Assembly: GCA_947176035.1 (NCBI GenBank)
Contig: CAMWPJ010000007.1
Location: forward strand, 1-35,168
From: an uncultured Clostridia bacterium
GTDB lineage: Bacteria; Bacillota; Clostridia; Oscillospirales; Acutalibacteraceae
Reading direction: 5' to 3'
DNA: 35,168 nucleotides
The stretch's first letter is position 1, and the number at the start of each line of letters is the position of its first letter. The position numbers and the translations under genes were made by a program. Below the pieces are notes generated by a model. That model was given only the letters and a program-made list of their open reading frames with translations, was not told the origin of the DNA and ran no database searches. Shown piece by piece: positions 8,492 through 17,151 of this stretch.

Positions 8492-8576
8492 TATAAATTA
8501 TTAAAAAACAAAAAGGTTACCGGAACAAGCACCCCAGATAAAGAGAGGGCTCACACGACGCCTTTGATTTAGAATT

Positions 8577-8611
8577 ACAGCATAGTTTATTATGCTGTTT
8601 TTTCTTTTTTT
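8577..8611 (+). terminator. Intrinsic terminator of the small-protein operon
   Basis: Eight-bp arms (ACAGCATA and TATGCTGT) with a 6-nt loop, followed by T6-C-T7. This is a strong plus-strand terminator 86 bp after the 85-aa gene. The stretch in between (8508-8572) is unusually GC-rich for an intergenic region and may be structured. Confidence 0.85.
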
Positions 8612-8615
8612 AATA

Positions 8616-8671
8616 GAGAAATCATAAAGCTGCATATGGCAAATTCTTTCTCATATGCAGCTGCTTTTCTC
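8616..8671 (-). terminator. Large hairpin ending the heme-locus transcript
   Basis: Perfect 11-bp arms (AGCTGCATATG at 8628-8638 and CATATGCAGCT at 8652-8662), extended by an outer GAGAAA/TTTCTC pair. It lies about 20 bp past the stop of the DUF454 gene. On the minus strand the tail is only moderately T-rich (TTATGATTT). Confidence 0.6.
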
Positions 8672-8688
8672 TCCATTAATGTATATTA

Positions 8689-9102
8689 TTATTGAATATC
8701 AGTATGTATTTCTTTTTCTTCTGCCTTTTTGATTGTTTTTACGCCAAAAGTGAAATATATAATATGGCAAATCCATACAACACCGAGTATTATGCAAGGA
8801 ATATATATTGCCTTACGAAACATCATAAAAAATCCAAAGCCCATAAGCAGTGTTACACTTGTTATGATTGTTGCTTTTGTTTGCACAGTCATACCCTTTT
8901 TCTTAACAAAAGATTCAAGATGCTTTTTATACATTTTTGTATTTATAAACCAATTATGTAATTTTTCAGATGATTTTGCAAAGCAGAATACGGTTACCAA
9001 AAAAAACGGCACAGTAGGTAAAATCGGGAGCGCTATTCCTATACAGCCAAGTGCAAGGCAAATACAGCCTAAAATAATAAATAATATTTTTTTGATTTTC
9101 AA
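8689..9102 (-). CDS. DUF454/YbaN-family membrane protein
   Basis: 137 aa with the YbaN (DUF454) signature: an N-terminal hydrophobic helix with GCICLALGCIGIALPILPTVPF, then FFLVTVFCFAKSS. Two further membrane helices lie at about residues 78-95 and 97-117, before a Lys/Glu-rich cytoplasmic tail. The molecular role of the family is not established; members recur beside iron and heme transport genes. It is the last gene of the heme locus, 25 bp after the CydC-like exporter gene, with a GGAGG before its start. Cotranscription is likely, but a heme role is only an inference from position. Confidence 0.85.
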   Translation of the reverse strand: MKIKKILFIILGCICLALGCIGIALPILPTVPFFLVTVFCFAKSSEKLHNWFINTKMYKKHLESFVKKKGMTVQTKATIITSVTLLMGFGFFMMFRKAIYIPCIILGVVWICHIIYFTFGVKTIKKAEEKEIHTDIQ

Positions 9103-9127
9103 AACTCATTCCTCCAAGCATTTCTTT

Positions 9128-10786
9128 TTAACACATTCTTCCATGTTCAACTGTATAAATGTTATCTGCAATTTTCATAGTTGACTCTCTGTGAGATACA
9201 AGCATAACTGTTTTCCCCTGCCGTTCCTCTCGTAATGATTTAAGTATTACTGCTTCATTCAAACTATCAAGATTACTTGTAGGCTCGTCAAGCAGCATAA
9301 ACGGTGCGTTATGCAAAAAGGCTCTTGCAAGACCTATACGCTGCCTTTCTCCGCCTGAAAGTGTGTCACCAAGCTCACCAACCTGTGTATCATAACCCCT
9401 TGGCAGACTTATGATAAAATCATGAACAGATGCCTTTTTGCAGGCATTTTCGATTTCTTCATCAGCTGCATTCAGCTTTGCTATGCGCAGATTATTCTTA
9501 ATACTATCGTGGAACAGATGAGTTTCTTGTGTAACAAGGCTCTCCATATCTCTGAGATTAGATGTGTTTACATTGTCAATAGGGGTATTCGATATTTTTA
9601 TATCGCCCTTCTGCACATTCCAAAAGCGCATTAAAAGCTTTAGTAAAGTGGATTTACCACTACCGCTTTTACCAACAATTCCTATAATTTTGTTTTCAGG
9701 AATATCAGCAGATACATCTGACAAAATCATTTCATTACCATATGAGAAGCTTACGTCTTTAACATCTGCACCACTAAACTCTATAGCAGGCTGATTTGTT
9801 ATTTCTTCTGTAACAGGTGTTTCCTCTAAAATATCAAGAACTCTGTTTCCCGCTGCAAAAGTGTTCTGCAGTGTACTGCCAAGATTTGCAAGAGCAACTA
9901 CAGGACCAAATGTACTCATTAACGCAATTGTTGGAATCAGTATTCCGTCAAATTCAATCTTACCTAAATTATAAAGTAGAACTGCTGTAAAAAGCATAGT
10001 AAGGTCAAAAAGCAGAATGATTGTATTTGTTATAGCAATATTTCTGCCGGTAATTTTTTTCATATGCTTTTCGTCATTTGAAAGCAAATCGTTTTTCTTG
10101 TTTATCTGTTCAAGTCTTATTAAACCATGATTAAACTGTATTGTTTCACTAAGGCCACGAATACTATCAAGAACAAATGCACTCAGTTCACCTGATTTGG
10201 TGCGAAATTTCATTCCGTCATCACCACTGATTTTTGATATTACAAGCGGAATAATAACACCTACAGCTATGTATGCAAGCAATGCAATAATACCCAGCAG
10301 CCAATGGTAACTGCCGATAAAGGTACATAAGACTATTGAAAATAAAAATGCTATTGCTGTCGGTGAAATCGTATGGGCATAAAAAACCTCAAGCAGTTCT
10401 ATGTCTGATGTGATTACAGAAATCAAATCACCCTTATCTCTGCCTTCAAGCTTTGCAGGACATAATTTGCGCAATGCTTTAAATACCTTGTCTCGAATAA
10501 GTGCAAGCAGCTTGAAAGCAATAAAATGATTACATGCCTGCTCTGCATATCGAAGCAATCCACGTATTAAAGCAAAAAAACAAACACATATAAATACAGT
10601 TTTTAAAGAAATAAACACATCAAAATTCAACAAATTTAAAACAGCATATCCACCAAAAATTGTTATAAAGGAGGCACAAAGGTGACCAATTAGTCCCATG
10701 AAAATCGCAAGTAACATATAGCCTGTAAGTGGTTTGACTAATCCTATAAGACTTGTCATTACTTTAAAGCCGTTTCTTTTTTTCAT
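9128..10786 (-). CDS. ABC transporter half, CydC-like (membrane plus ATPase domain)
   Basis: 552 aa exporter-fold half transporter. Six membrane helices occupy about residues 10-300. The nucleotide-binding domain has Walker A GKSGSGKST, signature LSGGERQR, Walker B FMLLDEPTSNLD and switch VSHRE. Its start overlaps the stop of the CydD-like gene in an ATGA, the usual arrangement for heterodimer partners. E. coli CydDC exports cysteine and glutathione, binds heme and has been described structurally as a heme transporter. With the heme uptake genes just upstream, transport of heme or a thiol across the membrane is plausible, but direction and substrate are not visible in the sequence. Confidence 0.85.
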   Translation of the reverse strand: MKKRNGFKVMTSLIGLVKPLTGYMLLAIFMGLIGHLCASFITIFGGYAVLNLLNFDVFISLKTVFICVCFFALIRGLLRYAEQACNHFIAFKLLALIRDKVFKALRKLCPAKLEGRDKGDLISVITSDIELLEVFYAHTISPTAIAFLFSIVLCTFIGSYHWLLGIIALLAYIAVGVIIPLVISKISGDDGMKFRTKSGELSAFVLDSIRGLSETIQFNHGLIRLEQINKKNDLLSNDEKHMKKITGRNIAITNTIILLFDLTMLFTAVLLYNLGKIEFDGILIPTIALMSTFGPVVALANLGSTLQNTFAAGNRVLDILEETPVTEEITNQPAIEFSGADVKDVSFSYGNEMILSDVSADIPENKIIGIVGKSGSGKSTLLKLLMRFWNVQKGDIKISNTPIDNVNTSNLRDMESLVTQETHLFHDSIKNNLRIAKLNAADEEIENACKKASVHDFIISLPRGYDTQVGELGDTLSGGERQRIGLARAFLHNAPFMLLDEPTSNLDSLNEAVILKSLREERQGKTVMLVSHRESTMKIADNIYTVEHGRMC

Positions 10787-12531
10787 ACTAATGCATCCTC
10801 CTTTGCGTAATTTTCAATATTTTGCTGTGTGTTCCACAATTTTGCATAACATCCGTTTAACGATAATAACTGCTCATGATTGCCGTATTCAACTATATTT
10901 CCTTTATCTAAAACATAAATATTGTCGCTGTTTACTACATTAGCAAGGCGATGTGAAATCAAAATAACTGTTTTTGTTTTTGCAAGGGTATATATCTGAT
11001 TCATAATTTCATTTTCACTCTCAATATCAATGTTTGAGGTCGCCTCATCAAAAATATAAATCGGGGTATTATGCAACAGTGCTCTTGCAAGGGCAAGTCG
11101 CTGGCACTGACCTCCTGAAAGATTGGATGCTTTTTCAGCAAGTGTGGTATCAAGACCATTTTCATTTTTCATAAAATCAGCAAGTTTTACCTGTTCAAGA
11201 GCACTCCACAATTCTGCATCTGTGGCATTCGGATTACCCATCAGCAAATTATCTTTTACTGTTCCTTTGAAAAGATAACTGTTGTGACTTATATAGGTTA
11301 TATTCTCCATAAGACTTTTTTCGGATATATCCTTCAGTTCATAAGTTCCGATAGCTATTGAACCTCTATAGCCTTTGTTTTTGCCTATAAGAATAGATGC
11401 TATTGTTGATTTACCACAACCGCTTTCTCCGACTATTGACACAAAACTGTTATGGTTATTAGGAATATTCATATTTATACCATGAAGAATTTCACGTTCT
11501 TCTTCATATGAAAAATGAACATTGTTACACACAATACCGTAATCATTACCAATAGCAAGTTTGTTATCCTGATTTTGTTCAGGCAAATCAAGAAATTTAA
11601 AAATCTTATCACTTGCAGCCATACCATTCATTGCTATATGAAAAAAGCTGCCTAACTGACGCATAGGGATAAAAAAATCAGCAGATAGAAGTATGATTAA
11701 AAGACATCCGCTAAGCGTAACCTTATCAGCCCGATACTGTGTTGCTGCCATAATTACACCTAATGCCGCACCACCATAAGCAATCAAATCCATAATGGTT
11801 ATGGAATTAAGCTGCATAGTCAGTACCTTCATAGTGATTTTACGAAATTTTTCCGACTCCTCGTTCATTTCATCGTTTTTATATTTATCTGCCTGATAGA
11901 TTTTTAATGTAGTCAAACCCTGCAGATTTTCAAGAAAAGTATCACCAAGCATTGTGTACTGTCCCCAGTATTTTGAAAGCAGTTTTTTTGCCCATGTTTG
12001 TACTGCTGCTATGGCAATCGGAATCAAAGGTACACATATCAGCAGTACAATTGCGGATGGAAAATTTATAAAGCTCAGATATATAAACAGCGTAAACGGT
12101 GCAAGCATCGAATAAAAAAATTGGGGCAGATAAGCACCGAAATATGTTTCAAGCTGATCCACACCCTCAACGGAAAATTGTACTATTTCGGCTGTTTTTA
12201 TCTGTTCGCCGTAGGATGTTCCGAGGTTAAGCAGCTTTATATATATCATTTCACGTAAGGTTTTCTTTACAGATTTTGAAGAAAGATAGCCCATTTTGCT
12301 TGCCATTATACTGCATATAAATCTGATTAAAACAGCAACAGCTGCAACCAAAATTGTTAGAATAAAATCTTTTGCTTCTGCTGCTTTTCTGAACAAACTC
12401 TGCAGAAGATATGTAATGCTTGTCATCATTGCAATATTTGCCGCAAGTGAACACCATTGAAAAATAACATTGCCTACTATATATTTTTTGCTGTCATTGA
12501 CTACATTTATCAGTTTTCTATTTATCATCAT
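10783..12531 (-). CDS. ABC transporter half, CydD-like (membrane plus ATPase domain)
   Basis: 582 aa partner of the CydC-like gene. It has the membrane domain (about 1-310) followed by an ATPase with Walker A GESGCGKST, signature LSGGQCQR, Walker B IYIFDEATSNID and switch ISHRL. The start is ATG-ATG at 12531 with only a weak GGGG-containing ribosome site, and 145 bp separate it from the importer ATPase gene. No strong promoter or terminator is evident in that gap, so read-through from the heme uptake genes is possible. Assignment to the CydD type rests on the paired arrangement and general similarity; other heterodimeric exporters cannot be excluded. Confidence 0.82.
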   Translation of the reverse strand: MMINRKLINVVNDSKKYIVGNVIFQWCSLAANIAMMTSITYLLQSLFRKAAEAKDFILTILVAAVAVLIRFICSIMASKMGYLSSKSVKKTLREMIYIKLLNLGTSYGEQIKTAEIVQFSVEGVDQLETYFGAYLPQFFYSMLAPFTLFIYLSFINFPSAIVLLICVPLIPIAIAAVQTWAKKLLSKYWGQYTMLGDTFLENLQGLTTLKIYQADKYKNDEMNEESEKFRKITMKVLTMQLNSITIMDLIAYGGAALGVIMAATQYRADKVTLSGCLLIILLSADFFIPMRQLGSFFHIAMNGMAASDKIFKFLDLPEQNQDNKLAIGNDYGIVCNNVHFSYEEEREILHGINMNIPNNHNSFVSIVGESGCGKSTIASILIGKNKGYRGSIAIGTYELKDISEKSLMENITYISHNSYLFKGTVKDNLLMGNPNATDAELWSALEQVKLADFMKNENGLDTTLAEKASNLSGGQCQRLALARALLHNTPIYIFDEATSNIDIESENEIMNQIYTLAKTKTVILISHRLANVVNSDNIYVLDKGNIVEYGNHEQLLSLNGCYAKLWNTQQNIENYAKEDALV

Positions 12532-12676
12532 AACTTTCAGTGCCCCATAATACTCTAAATATATGTTTTTAGTACTGCATAGCTCTCCGGCTTAAAGCAT
12601 ACTCCATTTTATAGACATTCTCATCCAAGCTATAAACACACTTGATTTTTGCGAGTATATAATTTGCCCGCTCCTA

Positions 12677-13462
12677 TCAAATAGTTAATATAAATGGTTT
12701 ACCATTCATATTCTGTATATGCAAATCAACATCAAAAACTGATTGCAGCAGCTGCGTTGTAATAATTTTCTCCGGTACACCCTGTGCAATAATCTTTCCA
12801 TCTTTCATCGCAACAACTTCATCACTGTAATAAAGCGATTGATTTATATCGTGCAATACCATAATGATAGTAATACCAAACTCTCGATTCAATTTCTTAA
12901 TTAGTTTTAGAATTTGAAGCTGATAACGAACATCCAAATAGGTTGTCGGTTCATCAAGAAACAGAACTTTTGTATCCTGTGCCAATGCCATAGCAATCCA
13001 GACACGCTGCTTCTGCCCGCCTGAAAGCTTTGCAACAAGTTTGTTCTTCAATTTTAAAGTATGAGTGATTTCCATTGCCCATTGTATTTTCTTCTCATCC
13101 TCTTCTGCATTTTGCGGCATACCCAACTTATGATATGGAGTTCTTCCATAAGAAATAAGCTTTTCCACAGTAAGATCAGCAGGTGCAGTATTATATTGAT
13201 GAACAATAGCTGCTTGTTTTGCAAAATCCTTTAAGCGGATATCCTCAATATTTTTTCCGTTGAGTGTAATTTCTCCGCTATCAGGCTTCAGATTTTTTGT
13301 CATTAAATTAAAAAGAGTACTTTTTCCGCAGCCATTAGCACCAATCAATGTAGTAATTTTCCCCTCATTAAGAGCAAATGAAAGATCTTTTAAAACCTCA
13401 TGCTTGCCATAGGCAAAATAAAGATTTTTGACTGAATATACAATATTATTGTTCGCAGACAT
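12677..13462 (-). CDS. htsC: ATPase of the heme ABC importer (FecE/HtsC-like)
   Basis: 261 aa ATP-binding protein of an iron-siderophore/heme/B12-type importer. Motifs are Walker A GANGCGKST, signature LSGGQKQR, Walker B VLFLDEPTTYLD and switch VLHDINQ. It would power heme passage through the neighbouring permease at the cytoplasmic face. Its start overlaps the permease gene by 17 bp, and a GAGGAGGG ribosome site sits inside the end of that gene 7 nt before the ATG. Heme rather than siderophore as substrate is inferred from the partner lipoprotein and surface proteins. Confidence 0.9.
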   Translation of the reverse strand: MSANNNIVYSVKNLYFAYGKHEVLKDLSFALNEGKITTLIGANGCGKSTLFNLMTKNLKPDSGEITLNGKNIEDIRLKDFAKQAAIVHQYNTAPADLTVEKLISYGRTPYHKLGMPQNAEEDEKKIQWAMEITHTLKLKNKLVAKLSGGQKQRVWIAMALAQDTKVLFLDEPTTYLDVRYQLQILKLIKKLNREFGITIIMVLHDINQSLYYSDEVVAMKDGKIIAQGVPEKIITTQLLQSVFDVDLHIQNMNGKPFILTI

Positions 13463-14438
13463 TTTTTGCCCTCCTCAAAAGAATAATAAAGAACGGACCA
13501 CCGATTACAGCCATAATAATTGATGCACTGATTTCATAAGGATATGCTATGGTACGACCAATTGTATCAGCTAAAAGCAATGTGAATGCACCTAACAAAA
13601 TTGTATAAGGTATCAACACTTTATGATTTGAACCGACAAGCAAACGCGCGATGTGCGGAACAATAAGCCCCAAAAAGCTTATAGGACCAATAATTGCAGT
13701 TGAAATACTTGCCAAAAGCACAGCAATAATTGAAATTATAATACGGCTTTTTGTTACATTAACACCAAGTGAGCGTGCTGTCTTGTCCTCTAATGCCAAT
13801 AGATTACACTGTCGTGTTACAAACAAAGAAGCAAGCAATCCAATTACAGCATAGATAACAAGAGTCTTAAAGTCATCCCATGTTTTCATTGAAATATTGG
13901 CATTCACAATACTTGCAACACCGGAATATGTACTGCCTGTACCTGAATTAAAAGCACTCATCAAACCTGAAAGCATTGCCTCAACTGCAACACCAACAAG
14001 TATTATTCGGATAGGAGAAAGTCCGCCTTTCCATGAAAGACTGTATACTAATAAAAATGCGAGCATTCCTCCGATAAAGGCAAACAAGGGTGTAAAGAAA
14101 TACATTGCAGGAAAGAAAGCAGTAACAAGTACCGCAGTAAAACTTGCCCCTGAACTTACACCAATAATACCCGGATCAGCAAGTGGATTTTTCATAACTG
14201 CCTGTAACAATACACCTGAAACTGCTATTGCTGCACCACCAAGCATAGCTATAAAAATGCGAGGAAATCGCAAATCATAAATCGTTGCAACGTCAGGATT
14301 ATGTTCAACGAATAATCCCATGAACAGTTCTATCGGTGTAACCTTTAAGCTGCCTGTATTGACAGAAATCAAAAAAAGTGCAAGTAAACCAATAGCCGTT
14401 ATCAAAAAGGACAATACTTTTTTTCTTGTACTTATCAA
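13446..14438 (-). CDS. htsB: Permease of the heme ABC importer (FecCD family, HtsB/IsdF-like)
   Basis: 330 aa, a typical length for FecCD/BtuC permeases that work as homodimers, with about ten membrane helices. Family patterns are present: RFPRIFIAMLGGAAIAVSG near residue 60, NPLADPGIIGVSSGA near 85, and GPISFLGLIVPHIARLLVG near 245, the last contacting the ATPase. The start is TTG at 14438, with GGAGG 7 nt upstream. It lies 92 bp after the NEAT gene, and a hairpin in that gap may lower its expression relative to the surface proteins. Confidence 0.92.
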   Translation of the reverse strand: MISTRKKVLSFLITAIGLLALFLISVNTGSLKVTPIELFMGLFVEHNPDVATIYDLRFPRIFIAMLGGAAIAVSGVLLQAVMKNPLADPGIIGVSSGASFTAVLVTAFFPAMYFFTPLFAFIGGMLAFLLVYSLSWKGGLSPIRIILVGVAVEAMLSGLMSAFNSGTGSTYSGVASIVNANISMKTWDDFKTLVIYAVIGLLASLFVTRQCNLLALEDKTARSLGVNVTKSRIIISIIAVLLASISTAIIGPISFLGLIVPHIARLLVGSNHKVLIPYTILLGAFTLLLADTIGRTIAYPYEISASIIMAVIGGPFFIILLRRAKNVCEQ

Positions 14439-14494
14439 GTTAATACCTCCTGTTTTCGGTCACTCAATTAGATGCTGCTAACTCACTTCTTTAA

Positions 14495-14522
14495 AGAATG
14501 CCCACTTTTCAGCAGGCATTCT
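14495..14522 (-). terminator. Hairpin between the surface-protein gene and the permease gene
   Basis: Eight-bp perfect arms (AGAATGCC and GGCATTCT) with a 12-nt loop, starting 8 bp past the NEAT-gene stop. The minus-strand tail is TTTAAAG, a weak T-run, so it is better read as a partial terminator or an RNA-processing/stability element within the operon than as the operon's end. Confidence 0.5.
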
Positions 14523-14530
14523 AAAATAAA

Positions 14531-17122
14531 TTATTTACGCTTTTGCACTTTTGCGTTTTTTGTCACAATAATAGCACCAAACAGTCCAAATCCGGCAGCT
14601 GCAAGCATAGTCCACATTTCCATATCAGGAGCACCTGTATTAGGGCTTATTTTACTACTATTACCGTTCGATGCGTTCTCAGCGTCCGTAATAGTGCTGC
14701 CATTTTCAACAATTGCATAATTGCCTGCAGTCTTAGTAACTATTGTATAATAATCATCTGCTGCATTTCCATTTACAAGAGTTTTTGAGCCATCGTCATT
14801 TATACGATAAACAACAAGATTATTAGCATCATATCCTGCTGCAACAGGTAAGCTGATTGTTACTGTTCCATTAGGAGTAACTTCCTTGCCATCTGCATCA
14901 ACAAATTCAACATTATAAAGCTTAAACTTTTTACCAATATCACTGAGTACTGATACAGTATTGTCATAATCAGCACCTAATGTAATTTCAGTAACAACAA
15001 TCTGTACACCTTCTTCAAATACACCTTTATCTGCGTGTACTTTTACACCTGTTGCTGCATCCGTATAATCAACAGCAGGAGATAATTCTTCAGGCTCATC
15101 CGGAATGAATGCAGAATCATCCTCTGTTGTCTTTTTTAATGTGCTCCAGTCAAGCTTCAAAAGCACATCCTGATCACCTGTTCCTTCTGAAATATCCTCC
15201 ATTACAGGAACAAATACATGAAGAGGAACATAACCCTCGTCGTCATTCAAAGCATCTGTAACTAATGGAAATTTCAGCTGATCAGGATACAGCAAGCCTT
15301 CTGATGAACCGCCAACCTGATTAAATTCATCAACAACATCCGTACCATCAGCATTTTTCTGTGTAGAAAGAACTTCTGCAGGGATCAGATTTCCGTTTAT
15401 TGCTCCATACTGACCGTATGTATAGCCGTTGTCATAGTAGGACAAATTTGCAAGATAACCGAATCTATTAAGGTAATGTAAACCGTGAAAATCAAGAGTA
15501 AGATAATACTTTCCACCTTCAACAGTTAATTTTATTGTATGATTAACGGCATCGTTGCTCATGGATTTGTCCTGACGATTTACTTTAATCATTTCTCCAT
15601 TGATTGAATAAACGCCGTCATCAAGATTGTTTTTATTAAGTGAAGAATCAATATTCTTTACTTCAAGAGCTGCAATCGCCTCTGTAATTCTTTTGGCCAT
15701 AGCATCTACAGAATCCTGCTCAGTAATATTCTTCCCGCGTACAACAGAATTTTTAGCCTCATTAACAACATCAACACTTGCCTGTGTATATACTGTTAAA
15801 TCGGCAGGAATTTTTTCAATAGCAGCATCGACTGCACTGTAATCGGCATCCTTATAAACTAAAGCCTCTATTGCTGAATTCAAAGACTGGACAGCATTAC
15901 TTACCTCTGTTACACCTGCATCCTCATTGCTCTGTGCTTTTTCGGCAATCGCAAGTGCATCTTTCATTACAGCATAGCTCTCAACAGTATAAAGATTTTC
16001 ATTTATTTTCTTCGCCTGCTCAATTACCGAAATAAGTGTATCCTTTTCACCTTTAAAATCCAAAGAAGAAACTGCGGCATTCAGCTTTTCTGCCATTTCG
16101 GATTTTTCGATATCACTATATTCCTTTTGTTCCAAGTTCGGCTGTGCTGCAAAACCGCTGCCTGACATAGTAATAGTTTGATTAGGCCATACATTTTCAA
16201 GCTTTGTTGTTATTTCGCTAATTGCATTCTGTAAGGCTGTATAAGAAGAATCTGTATAATTGCCCTTTTCGATCTGCTTTGCATTCCAAAGACTGTATTC
16301 AAGATTTTTTTCAGGATTCTCAATTTTCTCAAGCGTAGTCCAATCAACCTTCATTCTTGCATACTGGTCACCTGATGACGCTGAAATAGAAAACATTACA
16401 GGTACAAATACATGTACATAAGCTGCATTATCAATTGTATATTCTGAAATATCAGTAGGGACGCCCGGATCATCGGTTGCAAAGCTGATATGTATCGGTG
16501 TAACATCAAGAGCCAATATATGTGAATATGGCTGATTACTGATATCAACTGTTCTGTCATAATCATAACCAAAACCCGCAGGTCGCTGTTTATTTCCATT
16601 AAAAACGGAGTCGGATTCAGGATTATTAAAGGCATCATAAACAGTTTCACCGCTGCATGTCATATGTCTTGCTAATACCTCTGCCGGAGTGAAAACGGCA
16701 TCTTTATCATAGACACCTCCCCACTGCTGAAGATATTTAGCATCCACGGCTTCAAGCTCCATCATAAAGCCATACATTCCGATATATCCCATTGGCATAA
16801 ACTCAACAATAGCTGTTGCCTTATTATCCTTTACAACAACTATTGATTTGTAATATGTATCATTTGGCTGCTTTTGCTTGAAGCTTGTGCTTCCTCTAAG
16901 AGCTGCATTTCCCATAGAAAACTGCTTAGGATTACTTGCCTGTAACAATTCAATATCCGCGTAATATACGCCATCCTCAACAGGAACATCAATCTTTTCA
17001 ATAGGAGTTGTTGGCTCAGCGGTTGCAGCAAATGCTGTAATACTCACTGCACCCAAGCACATAATAAGCGCCATAAACAGTGCTATACTGCGTTTGATCC
17101 AACTTTGCTTAGTTTTTTTCAT
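14531..17122 (-). CDS. Wall-anchored heme-binding surface protein with two NEAT-like domains
   Basis: 863 aa. A signal peptide (1-33, ending TAFAA) precedes the first NEAT-like domain (about 49-265, with SMGNAALRG near 69 and YVHVFVPVMF). A helical, Glu/Ala/Asn-rich FIVAR-like spacer (about 272-490) follows. The second NEAT-like domain spans about 501-662 (DDGVYSINGEM, YYLTLDFHGLHYLNRFGYLANL, YVPLHVFVPVME). A ZU5/Ig-like beta domain (about 690-805) comes next. The C-terminus has a sorting signal: SPNTG (826-830) as an LPXTG variant, a hydrophobic stretch and a basic tail. NEAT domains bind heme at the cell surface and pass it on. Both end with the same GDQ..KLDW-type tail, so they probably arose by duplication. 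AAAGGA lies 9 nt before the start. Assignment rests on domain patterns recognised by eye. Confidence 0.85.
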   Translation of the reverse strand: MKKTKQSWIKRSIALFMALIMCLGAVSITAFAATAEPTTPIEKIDVPVEDGVYYADIELLQASNPKQFSMGNAALRGSTSFKQKQPNDTYYKSIVVVKDNKATAIVEFMPMGYIGMYGFMMELEAVDAKYLQQWGGVYDKDAVFTPAEVLARHMTCSGETVYDAFNNPESDSVFNGNKQRPAGFGYDYDRTVDISNQPYSHILALDVTPIHISFATDDPGVPTDISEYTIDNAAYVHVFVPVMFSISASSGDQYARMKVDWTTLEKIENPEKNLEYSLWNAKQIEKGNYTDSSYTALQNAISEITTKLENVWPNQTITMSGSGFAAQPNLEQKEYSDIEKSEMAEKLNAAVSSLDFKGEKDTLISVIEQAKKINENLYTVESYAVMKDALAIAEKAQSNEDAGVTEVSNAVQSLNSAIEALVYKDADYSAVDAAIEKIPADLTVYTQASVDVVNEAKNSVVRGKNITEQDSVDAMAKRITEAIAALEVKNIDSSLNKNNLDDGVYSINGEMIKVNRQDKSMSNDAVNHTIKLTVEGGKYYLTLDFHGLHYLNRFGYLANLSYYDNGYTYGQYGAINGNLIPAEVLSTQKNADGTDVVDEFNQVGGSSEGLLYPDQLKFPLVTDALNDDEGYVPLHVFVPVMEDISEGTGDQDVLLKLDWSTLKKTTEDDSAFIPDEPEELSPAVDYTDAATGVKVHADKGVFEEGVQIVVTEITLGADYDNTVSVLSDIGKKFKLYNVEFVDADGKEVTPNGTVTISLPVAAGYDANNLVVYRINDDGSKTLVNGNAADDYYTIVTKTAGNYAIVENGSTITDAENASNGNSSKISPNTGAPDMEMWTMLAAAGFGLFGAIIVTKNAKVQKRK

Positions 17123-17151
17123 ATTATCAAATCCTTTCTTTATTATAATGA

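Noticed and set aside
8508-8572. Known riboswitch or housekeeping RNA (T-box, tmRNA, SRP RNA, fluoride, ZTP, preQ1)
   Set aside because: None of the conserved cores of these RNAs that I can recall is present. The stretch is reported only as an unexplained GC-rich region.
9128-12531. Cytochrome bd assembly role as in E. coli CydDC
   Set aside because: No cydAB genes are in the window and the pair sits in a heme uptake locus, so a cytochrome role cannot be claimed. CydDC is used only as a structural comparison.
12532-12676. Short frames (10-12 codons) in the gap between importer ATPase and CydD-like gene
   Set aside because: No convincing ribosome sites or conserved-looking peptide; the gap shows no clear promoter or hairpin either.
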